Below are positions 13,439-24,797 of a DNA stretch of 64,000 bases, piece after piece. The stretch is from NCBI RefSeq assembly GCF_037975245.1, contig NC_092568.1, forward strand, positions 41,281,631-41,345,630, written 5' to 3'. Numbering within the stretch: position 1 is the first letter of the stretch; each line of letters begins with the position of its first letter. The DNA is from Apostichopus japonicus (Eukaryota; Echinodermata; Holothuroidea; Aspidochirotida; Stichopodidae). The position numbers were made by a program, and so were the translations under genes. The notes under the pieces are model-generated. The model was not told the DNA's origin, ran no database searches, and saw only the letters and a program-made list of their open reading frames with translations.

Positions 13439-13740
13439 TAGCAATGCAATTGTCTGTCTTCGTTCCTCCAACAAACTGTTTTTAACTGTTCCAAAACCAA
13501 GATTGAAGAACTATGGTTACAGAAGCTTCCAATACTCTGGGTCTTATCTCTGGAACAAGTTACCAGATCACATTCGAACATGCTATAAACTTTCTACTTT
13601 CAAAAGTCTACTTAAGACCCATTTTTTCACTTGTTCTTTTGTAAATTAATTTACTTTCTCTGTAAAGCGCTTTGAGCAGTAACTTTTGTTTACTGATTTG
13701 GCGCTATATAAGTCTCATTTATTATTATTATTATTATTAT
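13439..13740 (+). mobile_element. 3' end of an L2/CR1-type non-LTR retrotransposon
   Basis: Codons at 13439-13649 encode the last part of a non-LTR reverse transcriptase ORF2. They include the typical C-terminal signature YLWNKLPDHIR, then FKSLLKTHFF, ending in TAA. The 3' UTR follows with AAAGCGCTTTGAG and GGCGCTATATAAG, which can form a short GCGC hairpin, and an (ATT)n tail at 13720-13740. Everything upstream is missing, as expected from 5' truncation during target-primed reverse transcription. The clade (L2, CR1 or a close relative) is inferred from this C-terminus and tail; the copy cannot be active. Confidence 0.82.
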
Positions 13741-15164
13741 CAACCATATATGAAAGATTGAAATATTTCTCATCCTTACAGGTGCAGCTGCCTTGTGAAT
13801 AGCTTTAACGGTTAACAATAATAACAACTTCAGCTTTGGTTCTATATGCAAATAAGACTAGGCCTACATACATCTGACAGTAATTAAAGAGTGATGTAGT
13901 TCTAGGCAAAGCGTCGATTTTTGTTATCAGAATTAACAACAGAAGTTCTTTCTCACAAAGTTTAAGTATCTAACAACTGTGATTGCAATCAAGTGTTTTC
14001 AATCTGAGAGAAGTTAAATGAAGGAAAATGAAACAATCTCTTCCAATTATGAAAGAAAATAATTCATTTAAATAAATAGTAATATACCATTGTGCCTGCT
14101 GCAACATTCATTACAGATTTCTAATCTATTTTTCATTGGTTTCCATAGTCATAATCTAGCTTAAAGCTCCTGATCAGTTATTAGCAGTGTTCCTCTCATG
14201 GTTGAAATAATTCCCTTTTGAAAACCAAAAACACAAAAGTCAAAAACAAAAACAATAAAAAAAAATGTTCTTTTTGAGACATCCCCCAAGAGAGAAGGAA
14301 AGAAATTTGTCAGTTTGAATATTTATTCTATAGTCTATGGAATGTCTGTTATCCTTCGCGAGGAGGTTGTTACTGCTGCTGGGAATAAGTAGGTCAGTGT
14401 GACATTGTACTTTGAAATGGCTGAGTTGAAGCCCAAGTGACTTTGTGGTGCAACAGCCTAATTTATGGGCAGATCTGTTAGAGAGCTGTCACTGTGGCTG
14501 AGTCATATTGATTTAGGGTTCTTGAACATGTCTACAGTTTGAAGACAAACAGCCAACGGAGTAGTAGCGTGTTGCATGCTCACCACTCATTGTGCTACTT
14601 GTGGACGTGTAGCAGCGTAGCGCCCGGCTTGTTTACAATTCCAATTTCAGACTTTCTTCTTATCACTGCCCTTCTCTTTAGGAATGAGTGTCAGTCCTCT
14701 TTTCAGATGGATAGAATATCATTCATATGTCTCCGACATAGATATCAGATGATAAAATGCAAGCAATTTTAGGAGGCCAAGTTTTGATCTGTGTTTCTTT
14801 TTCTTTTTTTCTCTCTTTCAATTCTGAGAGGGAAATGACAAGAAAATGGAGTAAGATAGCATTTGATGATGAACTCTTACTATAGGCACCTACATTCATT
14901 ATGCTTTATGCCTATCATCAAACTGCCATTCCAACAAGTTGCCCTTGGGAGTCACATTCACTCAGCGGTGGTACATGTTGGTGGGTGTCATTGACCGATG
15001 TGATCGAAGTTGATTTCAGGTGTTGCATATTCATGACTTTGAAAAATTGCTCTTTGGTTGTATAAGTGGAAGTCGTTTTTCATAGTTCATTCAGGTGGAA
15101 CTTGCAAGCTAAGCTTGACAGTAATTTAGGCAACACCTGCAATCATGTTTAGGTGTTACAGCTA
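13741..15164. other. Non-coding DNA, no gene recognised
   Basis: AT-rich, with an A-run near 14260. A 77-codon open frame at 14539-14772 has no recognisable domain. Confidence 0.5.
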
Positions 15165-15565
15165 ATGTGGGGAGTCATACTTGAATATGAGAATATGCCA
15201 TACAGTTTAGCCACATTCCTGAATGTTATCTATTTATACCCCATTGCTCTTTATTGATTGACTGGGGGGAGGGGGAGGAGGAGGGGATTAAAGATCCTAA
15301 ATGTCAGTATTTAGCTATATGGGGGTAAAATCAATTTAGGGGGAGTCATACTTGAATAGTAGAGTATGTAATACAGTTAAGCCAATGTAATGAATGTAAT
15401 CTATCTATTACCCCATTGCTCTTTATAGATTGACTTGGGGGAGGGGGAGGTTGGGATTAAAGATCCTTAATGTCAGTATTTAGCTATATGGAGGTAAACT
15501 ACATCTAGAGGGAGTCATACTTGAATAGCAGAGTATGTAATACAGATAAGCCACAGTCCTGAACA
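15165..15565. repeat. ~170-bp tandem repeat, 2.3 copies
   Basis: GGAGTCATACTTGAATA occurs at 15171, 15342 and 15511. Between these lie matching CCCCATTGCTCTTTAT, G-rich and TCAGTATTTAGCTATATGG segments. Copies differ by a few percent and by G-tract length. Confidence 0.88.
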
Positions 15566-17218
15566 ATCTCTAAACAGTTGATTACAAACAAACAAAGTTT
15601 ATGGTCCTATAGCCTGAGTCTGTGGCAGTACAGTCAGTTCTATGGAATACAGCTGTACCAAGATGTTGACATTAACAAAGACTTATATTGTTTCCTTGGA
15701 CAACATTACAAATGTTTTGCTGCTAAGATCTGCATCCGAAACTAATAGTGGGAGGGAGGGCTGTGTCAGCAGCATGAATGAGAAAAGGAGAAATAAAACA
15801 AATCTCATTTAATGGACCAATTGGACAGTGCCATCTTGATCTTTTTTGCAACGTCCTAGATATTGATTGAACCTCGTGGTTCATCGTTAAGATTTGTAGT
15901 TTAAATACGAAGCTGTTCTTGATTTATAGGTCAGTAGATCAAGGAAGAACACACAGTGTTCACGGATTGTCACCATCAGCAGCGTCAATTCCACTCAGAA
16001 TCACTTTGATTGAAAGCGATTCTAAAGCAAAGTCCTTCATTATGCAAATAAGTAATTAAAGAAGTGACTCCTAAATGTGTTACCCTTAGGTCAATGATCT
16101 CCTCTTAAAAGTACTGGAAGAATGAAGAAGTGTTTTACTGAATTTAAGATCATGGTACAAACTGTAACCTCATTTTGTGAAGTACTCACCTATAGTGTAA
16201 ACCAGGCTGTATTGACACACATTAATCTGTGTCTATTACTGTCTGTGTGAAGGAGGTCTATTGAAATCTTGCCTTCTGATTCTTTGGTACATGAATTAGA
16301 TACAGGCAGACACAAGGAAAATTACACATTGAAATGTCTCTGTTTTTTTGTAGTTTTTTTTTTTACCTCAAAGTTGTTTATCTATGAGAGTAATTAGGAC
16401 TATTAACACTCGAAATCATGAATTAAGTTTTGGTATTAAATGTCAGGTAATTGTTGGAATAATGGTTGGATAATCATCGTTGGAAAATAATTCTTGGATA
16501 ATATTCGTTGGAAAATATTCCCTGTATGACATCACAGTTTTTATTTCACAATGCACTCTTTCAATTTAAATTGATAACTTACCATATTTTTGAACTCAAA
16601 AGCAAAACAAGTTGGCATTTGGAGAAACAATGTTTCATGTTCATACCATATTGAGTATTTTACATATGATTAAACTTTTGACTTGGGTATTCATGTAAAC
16701 TTCAGATGACACAGACCTCCGTCAGATGCCATTAAACTCCTACGATCCAAGGATCTGCTAACATTAGCCGGCCTTAGGTGACCGCAGTTACAAACAATTG
16801 CGATGCAAATAGTAGAATTCTGTTCAAATACTTTGATCCAAATATATCTGTTGCAGTTACACATGTATATAATAAGCATGTCAAAGTACAGGCAGAGTTT
16901 TGGTGCTGTAGTGATAAAGTTGATCTTTTTCTCAGCGGGAATTCCTAGAAAAGGCAATCATTTGAATGCTGTTAACTGCTTCCCAGATTTTTTATAAATA
17001 TATTACTGTAATTTACTGTATAAGATATTTGTTCACTGACAGGTATGAAATTGATTGGGATAAAACATGGTTCAGATAAGCGTTTGGAGATAAGTTTTAA
17101 GTAGCTGATTATCAAACATGTGTGACATGAGTATTTGTCACATCGCACTTCATATGAAGGTAGCATAGTGGAGTTCATACTGCCTGACAGTAGTCTAATC
17201 TTTGTATTAACTACGTTG
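15566..17218. other. Non-coding DNA, no gene recognised
   Basis: AT-rich sequence. The open frames are below 90 codons with no recognisable domain. A short TTGGATAAT/TTGGAAAAT echo lies near 16460-16520. Confidence 0.5.
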
Positions 17219-17960
17219 TGGGGTGGGGGTAGGGGGATAAGATTGAGGGGTGGGGGTAGGGGGATAAGATTGAGGGGTGGGGGTAGGGGGATAAGATTGA
17301 GGGGTGGGGGTAGGGGATAAGATTGAGGGGTGGGGGTAGGGGGATAAGATTGAGGGGTGGGGGTAGGGGGATAAGATTGAGGGGTGGGGGTGGGGGATAA
17401 GATTGAGGGGTGGGGGTGGGGGATAAGATTGAGGGGTGGGGGTGGGGGATAAGATTGAGGGGTGGGGGTAGGGGGATAAGATTGAGGGGTGGGGGTAGGG
17501 GGATAAGATTGAGGGGTGGGGGTAGGGGGATAAGATTGAGGGGTGGGGGTAGGGGGATAAGATTGAGGGGTGGGGGTAGGGGGATAAGATTGAGGGGTGG
17601 GGGTAGGGGGATAAGATTGAGGGGTGGGGGTAGGGGGATAAGATTGAGGGGTGGGGGTAGGGGGATAAGATTGAGGGGTGGGGGTAGGGGGATAAGATTG
17701 AGGGGTGGGGGTAGGGGGATAAGATTGAGGGGTGGGGGTAGGGGGATAAGATTGAGGGGTGGGGGTAGGGGGATAAGATTGAGGGGTGGGGGTAGGGGGA
17801 TAAGATTGAGGGGTGGGGGTAGGGGGATAAGATTGAGGGGTGGGGGTAGGGGGATAAGATTGAGGGGTGGGGGTAGGGGGATAAGATTGAGGGGTGGGGG
17901 TAGGGGGATAAGATTGAGGGGTGGGGGTAGGGGGATAAGATTGAAGGGGATATAAGATTG
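17219..17960. repeat. G-rich 27-bp minisatellite, about 27 copies
   Basis: Each unit is TAAGATTGA followed by GGGGTGGGGGTAGGGGGA, with three G-tracts of 4-5 bases per unit on the plus strand. A few units between about 17300 and 17460 carry TAGGGG or TGGGGG variants one base shorter, while the later units look nearly identical. The plus strand therefore holds some 80 clustered G-tracts. The complement reads through as a 294-codon Leu-Ile-Pro repeat frame, an artefact of the 27-bp period. Quadruplex formation is inferred from the tracts. Confidence 0.96.
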
Positions 17961-18564
17961 AGGGGAAAGGAAGGAGAAATACTTTGATAACTTCATTTTG
18001 AGTTGTGACACATTTTCCATGCTGCCAAGGACAATGAGCACTGTATTATTTGCTTGTTGTTGTGTGAATGTATAAGAGAAGTTTTCATATGGCAAGAAAA
18101 TTCATACAACAATGCTTAAAATTAAATGAATATAAATAAATAAAAAATAAGAAAGTCAATCACATGAAGGATCACAACAACTCAGTGAGGGGTTCATGTG
18201 TGGAGGCAGGGGGGTTGGGGGGAGGAGATGACTAATTTCTAAAACCATTGGTAATCGGGACAGGAGGTTCATGATTGCTAACCTATTAAAGGAGCAATAT
18301 CAACCTGATGTTGTTAATTAATATAAAGTATGGATGCACAGATAGTCAAGAGGAATAGATTATTGGGATGGGAGGAGAGGAAGGAAATATATTAATGGAG
18401 CCATGATGTGATGTACTTGTTAGGAATAGATGGACAAAGATCTCTTAGGAGATCTAGCCACGCTCAGATCTTTGATATAACTGAATTCACTGACATTTCT
18501 ACCTTAAGTTAACTCCACCAGATGGCTGTTTTTCTTTTACTAATTGGAGAAGTTATTTCACATT
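17961..18564. other. Non-coding DNA, no gene recognised
   Basis: AT-rich DNA with two small G-rich tracts (near 18208-18225 and 18368-18382). No gene seen. Confidence 0.5.
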
Positions 18565-18837
18565 GTCCATTACATAAGCATATGCTGCTTTAAGTGCCTA
18601 GCCTAACTGTCCATTGTAGATGCATAAGCTGCTTTAGGTGCCTAACCTATGTGTCCATTGTAGATGCATGTGCTACTTCTAACCTAACTGTCCATTACTG
18701 ATGTATATGCTGCATTAGCTACCTAACCTAACTATCCATTACAGATGCATATGGTGCTTTAGGTCCTTTACATAAGTGTCCATTACATAAGCATATATGC
18801 TGCTTTAGGTGCCTAACATAAGTGTCCATTACATAAG
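18565..18837. repeat. 44-bp minisatellite, left part
   Basis: Degenerate units start with GTCCATT and contain GCATATGCTGCTTTAGGTGC then CTAACC. About six units run up to the insertion point of the transposon at 18838. The array resumes in register at 21006. Confidence 0.88.
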
Positions 18838-18854
18838 CAGTGTGTAAATTTAGC

Positions 18855-18943
18855 GGTCGTCCGATCGTCCGAGACGACCAAATTACCTGCCGGACAACCA
18901 AAACTTGTCAAATCGTGAAGTACTGGTTGCCCGGCGGACAACC
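18855..18943 (+). repeat. Left subterminal hairpin modules
   Basis: TCGTC-CGA-GACGA (18865-18877) lies within a wider GGTCGTC/GACGACC inverted pair. GGACAACC (18892-18899) is followed by GGTTGCCC (18925-18932), a GGC loop and GGACAACC (18936-18943), which pair at 7 of 8 positions. The second group has the same order and loop length as the modules near 20.6 and 20.95 kb. Possible transposase-binding or folding sites; the function is inferred. Confidence 0.75.
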
Positions 18944-20582
18944 AAAAACTTTCAAAAAGGCTGGTTAATGTTCCGTGAAACAAACGGAAAAAGACACGGA
19001 AACAAGCGTGAAACGAAAAACTTAAAATGAAATTTCAAATAAGAAGAAACTCATTCCAAACTCCGCCTTCATCTAATAAATAATATACGTAGGAAGGCCA
19101 AGCCCTCCCATTGACATGGACCACTCAAACCAAGCTTCGTGGTATTTTCTGTTCCGTCCGTTTCTCAACAGAGGCCAATCAGAGTTCAGGTTTACCCCCA
19201 CAGGCAAAGACCCCGCCCATCCACCACATTTTTTTTTTTGAGAACGAACACCAAGTACATACTCACAACTAGGTCAACGGAAAACGTAACAAAACACATT
19301 TTTGAACGAACATCTTTCATTATTTCTTTTCAAAAAACCACAACTTTTTCTGACAAGAACCAAAAGTTCTCCTACTCCTACAGATCGTTAAATTTGTTTG
19401 AAAATAAATATATCATAAGTTCATAACAATCAACTGCAAGGTACAGGGTTACCAAAACTTCATTACAGATATTTTCATGCTAAAAATAGACAATGATGTT
19501 GTACCAAGATTCCCGTGATTGATTGGCTAATAGTCCCTACCGATTGTTTGCAAACATTCTTGCATTTTCAGTGCTCAATGAACAAGAAGAAAGTTGTTTA
19601 ACAACAATTACTTGCAACGTTTACTTCCTTTGTGTAGAGATAACAAAGTTTGTGGTAAAGGCTATCATATGTGTGCACTCAAATATCATAACGTTAGGCC
19701 TTGTCTCATATTTGTAACGTACATTTTGACAACAATCACTGCTGGTACGAAGATGCACTTGAATTGTTTCTGAGACTATCACGTAATATTTTAATCATTG
19801 TTTTGATCAGAAAATGTTATGAGTTTTGTGGGAAGCTTACATATCTGATTCGGAAAGGATATTTTATCTCACAGTATGTTTCTTTTCTCTGCAATAAGAG
19901 TTGCTAATGCATTGTGAAATGTACATTCATACCACAGTAGTTTCTATTGCAAACTTTTTCGCGGCTCAATTGACCACGTGCTTCAGAAAAGTTTATTTTG
20001 GAGCAACATTCGTGTGTAAATTTACTTCTGTATTTTAGAACATTGAAGTTTGATTTTTTTATCGTCATTGCGTAAAAATCTATTCACATAGGCCTACTGT
20101 AATTTTCGCACAGATGATTGTTTGCAAAGAACCCAGGATAAATGTTGGATCAGATTTTAAAGATTTGCGCAAGTGTAGTTGAAAATGAAGTTCGAACAGG
20201 CCTATGTAAATGCAGTAGTACAGTGTGGAATTTAGCGAGAGATATGCACACTGTAGGTACAGTGATTTTGAAGAGTTTGGCTGTTGGAAGCGCTGCAAGG
20301 TCAAAGCATGGAGCTACTACAGAGTTGGCGAGTAGGGAAGTACAAGGGCGGATGAAGGAGGGGGCTGGGGATATTTTTTTTAAAACGGCAGGGTGGGCGA
20401 AAGGAGGAGTCGGCCGGGCCGCCCCTGTCAAACACCGAAGCTAAGACACTGAGCCATCTGCCCTATAATATTGTGTATAACATTCTCAAAGTATAGGCAG
20501 TGATACTACACTAGTATTAGTACAGTAGGTCATACAATAAACGTAATTGGTGTTCGATCGGGACACAAGCTTTTTTTTTACA

Positions 20583-20623
20583 GGACGCAAACTTTTTCGG
20601 GGGCTTGCGTCCCTGGGACGCAA
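20583..20623 (+). repeat. Internal hairpin module (GGACGCAA type)
   Basis: GGACGCAA (20583-20590), TTGCGTCC (20605-20612), loop CTG, GGACGCAA (20616-20623). The 8-bp stem is perfect. The layout copies that of the two end modules but with a different 4-base arm, changed on both strands of the stem. Confidence 0.8.
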
Positions 20624-20915
20624 ACTTTTTTCGCTAATAACATTACTGAAGCTGAAACACTAGACCAGTACTATGACGCACATACAGCTTACCACGTGAT
20701 TATTGTATCGTTACGCCCTGCAGCAAAACATCATGTACCTAACTAATGTACACAATCTTTGCTACAGTCAGCATTATTAGAAAATGAAATCCAGCAAGGC
20801 CGCGGCATGGAACACAGTATTTGATCTAGAATCCATGAAATCGCTCAACATTCATGGTTTCTTAGGAGACCCAAACAAGTATTTTTTTCTGAAGATATAT
20901 TACTATAGCTTTACA

Positions 20916-20977
20916 GGACGACCAAAATTTCAGCAGGACAACCAAAAATTGGTGAGCTGGTTGTCCTGGGGACAACC
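20916..20977 (+). repeat. Right subterminal hairpin module
   Basis: GGACGACC (20916-20923) and GGACAACC (20936-20943) precede GGTTGTCC (20959-20966), loop TGG and GGACAACC (20970-20977). The 8-bp stem is perfect. The module ends 28 bases before the element terminus. Confidence 0.8.
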
Positions 20978-21005
20978 ACTTCAAATTTCTTAAATTTATA
21001 CACTG

Positions 21006-21231
21006 ATAAGCATATGCTGCTTTAGGTGCCTAACCTATGTGTCTATTGTAGATGCATGTCCATTACATGCGTGTCCATTACATGGAATGCATGTCCATTA
21101 CATGCGTGTCCATCACATGATGCGTGTCCATTACATAAGCATATGCTGCTTTAGGTGCCTAACCTAAGTGTCCATTGTAGATGCATATGCTGCTTTAGGT
21201 ACCTAACCTATGTGTCTATTGTAGATGCATG
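21006..21231. repeat. 44-bp minisatellite, right part
   Basis: The array broken by the transposon continues here: CATATGCTGCTTTAGGTGCC units alternate with short GTCCATTACATGCGT-type variants at 21057-21135. Confidence 0.85.
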
Positions 21232-22141
21232 TTACCAGCTACATTATATATATTATCCATGAACCAATCTGTTTTGTTTTCCTTGAGTTTAATCAGTTTA
21301 GCTATTGTTTAATGATGGATGATCTCTGTGATGTCACGCAGAGTCATACATTAACATCTTTGTTTAAAGTGCAATCATATCATTGCTAATATTTAAGGGA
21401 ATAATCAATCAAGGTGAACTTTGCCTATGATGTGAGAAATAAAGTTGAGAAGCTTATTGCTTGCACGAATCCTAGGTCGGTCTAGTTACAGAGTAACATT
21501 TCCATACAGACCCTAATATTAACTCACTGTAGTTTGAAGTAGGCAAAGCCATGGCTAATATAAGTCTTCCTGAAATTGGTTTCTAGGAGAAACACGAGTT
21601 TTGTGTAACAAAACCTTAGCTACATTCTTTTAAGATTTCTACCTGGATCCTGTCTGTCTCTTGAAACTGAAAGAGTCTTCTCTTGAGTAGGAAAGAACAA
21701 TTTGAGATGGCTTTACCTTTCTTATCACTTGCAGGCTTGCAGTCAAACCAAAAAGGTCTCATTTTTTGCTCTTTTTTTTTTCTTTCTGTCATCAGATTTC
21801 ACTGGAAATTGCTCAAAATATTGATCAAATGTTGGGTAAATAGCACCAGTTTGCTTGCAGTGTCAGTTACCAAACTTTTCTCTTGTGAAGACATTAGTGT
21901 GAGTTCAGAAATAGAGGGCGCTGTTTAATTACTGTGAAAACTGATAGTTGGTTGTTTCTTAGATGTATTCATACTGTCACCCAGAACTTCATTATAAGTA
22001 GCCAGCCATTTTTTTCATGACATACAGTATCTCATTGATATCCACTGTATCTAAAGAATGGAATATGTTAAGTATACATACAAAAGTGACAACAGGGATA
22101 TTCAAAATATTCATGCAACTTGCTGAAATGCATGATGTATG
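21232..22141. other. Non-coding DNA, no gene recognised
   Basis: AT-rich. An 81-codon open frame at 21683-21928 lacks recognisable features. Confidence 0.5.
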
Positions 22142-22920
22142 CTAAGCTTAGTATAGAAGTGACCTCATGGAGCTAAGTCCTTGATTGTGTGTGTTAAACT
22201 TAGTAGAGAAGTGATCACATGGAGCTAAGTACTTACGTATGTGTGTTAAGCTTAGTAGAGAAGTGGTCACTTGGAGCTAAGTAATTAAGTATGTGTGTTA
22301 AGCTTAGTAGAGAAGTGATCACATGGAGCTAAGTACTTAAGTGTGTGTGTTAAGCTTAGTAGAGAAGTGATCACATGGAGCTAAGTACTTAAGTATGTGT
22401 GTTAAGCTTAGTAGAGAAGTGATCACATGGAGCTAAGTAATTAAGTATGTGTGTTAAGCTTAGTAGAGAAGTGATCACTTGGAAATAAGTTCTTGAGTAT
22501 GTGTGTTAAGCTTAGTAGAGAAGTGATCACTTGGAGCTAAGTTCTTGAGTATGTGTGTTAAGCTTAGTAGAGAAGTGATCACATGGAGCTAAGTTCTTGA
22601 GGTGTGTTAAGCTTAGTGAAGAAGTGATCACATGGAGCTAATTCCTTAAGTATGTGTGTTAAGCTTAGTAGAGAAGTGATCACTTGGAAATAAGTTCTTG
22701 AGTATGTGTGTTAAGCTTAGTAGAGAAGTGATCACATGGAGCTAAGTTCGTGAGTATGTGTGTTATGCTTAGTAAAGCATTGATCACATGGAATTTAGTA
22801 CTTACATATGTGTGTTTAGCTTAGAAGAGAGGTGATCACATGGAGTTAAGTACTTACGTATGTGTGTTAAGCTTAGTAGGGAAGTGATCACTTGGAGCTA
22901 AGTCCTTGAGTAGTGTGTAG
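22142..22920. repeat. 52-bp tandem repeat, about 15 copies
   Basis: TAAGCTTAGTAGAGAAGTGA starts units at 52-bp steps (22247, 22299, 22351). Each goes on with TCACATGGAGCTAAGT and a TATGTGTGT segment. TCACATGG and TCACTTGG sub-types are interspersed, as if blocks of units were copied. Confidence 0.95.
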
Positions 22921-24260
22921 ATGTAGCTTATCAAACCTTTAAAATCTAATAAGTTATTTTGAACAAATCCCATTGCTTTGTGTTCCCTTAAAATTGTAGA
23001 CACAATGTCTGTTAATTTTTATTAGAATGTCTTGATTTTCCAGATTGTGTTTTGCAATATATGAAGACTGCCATCATATAATGTCATTTTGTACAGCTCA
23101 GTGTGAAAACAGTATAGCGCCATCTATTCCTGTAAATGTTGCCACTTCTTTAGTGTGAGAGAGTAGCTTGTCCCCCTGAGTCATTTATATTAGGGAATGG
23201 ATATTCTAACCTAGGTAAACTCTGGGGATATTTTACACTGGTGTATGAATTTGATTAGCAACTTGAAAAGATTAGTTATATATTCCCTATGTAGAGATAA
23301 TTAAATGGGACTTTCAAATTTGTGAGTGTGTCATAAAGAACTGAGGAAAATTATGAGTTTCTTACATTGTTATATTTTCTTCTTTCTCCTTCGGTTTGGA
23401 CATGGAGATAATTTAGTACTATTTATGAAATCTTTGTAACTATTGAGTAATGAAATTCAAAAAGAGGATTAGAAATCCTATCTTAGAATATAATAGTGTA
23501 GTGTAGAGTGTCTGCTACAATAGTTGGCCAAAGATGTAGGTAGAACAATTTGATATAAAGTTAGTTTGTTGTATTTGGTTTTACTTTTATTTTCCATGCC
23601 AATTAAAAAACAATAATTTTGGAAACTGAGAAGAAGAAATTTGATGACCACAGCTAAATGGCCCCTCCATAGCATTGTCTTCTTATCATGCTTTCTTAAA
23701 ATGACCAAAACAAAAATCAGCTCTTTGCTAATAGTCTGTGATTTCTCTGCACAAGATATTATTAGGTTAGCTCAACAATTTTTTTTTCAAAATACCTACT
23801 GTATCTCATAAATGAACAACATGGCAACTTAATTAGCATAATTCCAGCAGAGCTTTACTTTAACTTCCTTTAGCCCATGCCATGAAATTCTACAATTAAT
23901 AACCAATTCATTATGTGAATTTACCTGATTAGTGTTAACAAGACATATAATAACTTAGTCACACTCCTATGCCCAGAGGGTTCTTTCATAAGATGGCAAA
24001 ATGTTTTCATAATTTGCTTTGACATTGATAAATTTGTTAATAATCAAAGTATTTCTCTCCTCGCTAAATCCATATCTAAGCAATCGGGTAAAATCATTTA
24101 AAAATGAATCTGTCTTGTTCTTTTTTTTTCTGATCAGAAATACAAAGCTTCTCCTCTTTCTGGTTTTCCTTTTTCATTTAGAAAAAAAATAAAATAAAAA
24201 TACAATAATTACTAATTAATAAATAAATGTGGTTACTTCATTTGTATCTACTGTTTTATA
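22921..24260. other. Non-coding DNA, no gene recognised
   Basis: AT-rich with A- and T-runs near 23778, 24120 and 24180. No coding signal. Confidence 0.5.
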
Positions 24261-24334
24261 TACTGTTGAGAAAGGGAGGTTCTGAGGAAAATAAACAACA
24301 CTATTAAATGAACTGTTGAGAAAGGGAGGTTCTG
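24261..24334. repeat. ~50-bp satellite, left part
   Basis: TACTGTTGAGAAAGGGAGGTTCTG-type units begin here. The second unit is cut after TTCTG by the MITE at 24335, and the array resumes at 24798. Confidence 0.85.
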
Positions 24335-24797
24335 TGCCATTCTCTGGAAAATGAAACTGGCATGAAAAAACTAAAGTGTTCATCAGGACCAAATGTATAT
24401 TTTTTGTTCACACGTGACCGGATTTTTTTAGCTCATGTAGTATTATGCTAATTTTTAGAGGTGAAATATTTAGGTGAAATGTCTTGTTAGTATGGAAACA
24501 CATTAAGGTAGAAACATGAGAAATTAGGGTTATCCAGCCCTGTTAGAAACTGAGGAATTTGCCAATGTTTTTTTTTAGCAAAAAAGCCAGTTTCATTTCA
24601 CGTCACACACGTGACCGACCTTTATATGACCTCTGTCAGCACATGAATGTTCTGAATTTGGCTAAGCTATATGGTTTTGTAAAAGAGTCCCCTAGTGCAT
24701 ACTTAAGTACAGCAATCAACCCAACTTTCTTTACCTAAAAGTAGTTACTTAGTGGTAAAGTGCAAATCTCCCCATTTTTCGTGACCGAGAATGGCCC
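24335..24797. mobile_element. MITE-like insertion, 463 bp
   Basis: The 50-bp satellite is interrupted here. TTCTG occurs on both sides (24330-24334 and 24798-24802), and excision restores a normal GGTTCTGAGGAAAATA-type unit. The ends form a short imperfect inverted repeat: GCCATTCTC lies one base in from the left end, and its inverse GAGAATGGC lies two bases in from the right end. The interior has ACGTGACCG twice and CGTGACCG once near the right end, but no open frame. It is a non-autonomous element with a 5-bp duplication, like the larger one at 18838, but its termini differ. Confidence 0.68.

Larger units (their letters stand above)
18838..21005. mobile_element. Non-autonomous DNA transposon, 2168 bp
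   Basis: It starts CAGTGTGTAAATTTA and ends with the inverse of CAGTGTATAAATTTA, so 14 of 15 terminal bases match as inverted repeats. ATAAG lies on both sides (18833-18837 and 21006-21010). Removing the element and one ATAAG restores a normal unit of the surrounding 44-bp minisatellite. I see no transposase: the longest frames (95-100 codons at 19139 and 20142) show no DDE or zinc-finger signature. Both ends and an internal site carry hairpin modules. A 5-bp target duplication occurs in Transib and some other superfamilies, but these termini do not clearly match one, so I leave it unassigned. Confidence 0.85.

Noticed and set aside
17219-17960. Interstitial telomere repeat
   Set aside because: The 27-bp unit contains TAGGGGG but no TTAGGG-type 6-bp periodicity.
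17211-18095. 294-codon minus-strand Leu-Ile-Pro-rich frame and 181-codon plus-strand Gly-Arg-rich frame
   Set aside because: Translation of the G-rich 27-bp array in two directions; the short non-repeat end has no domain or start context.
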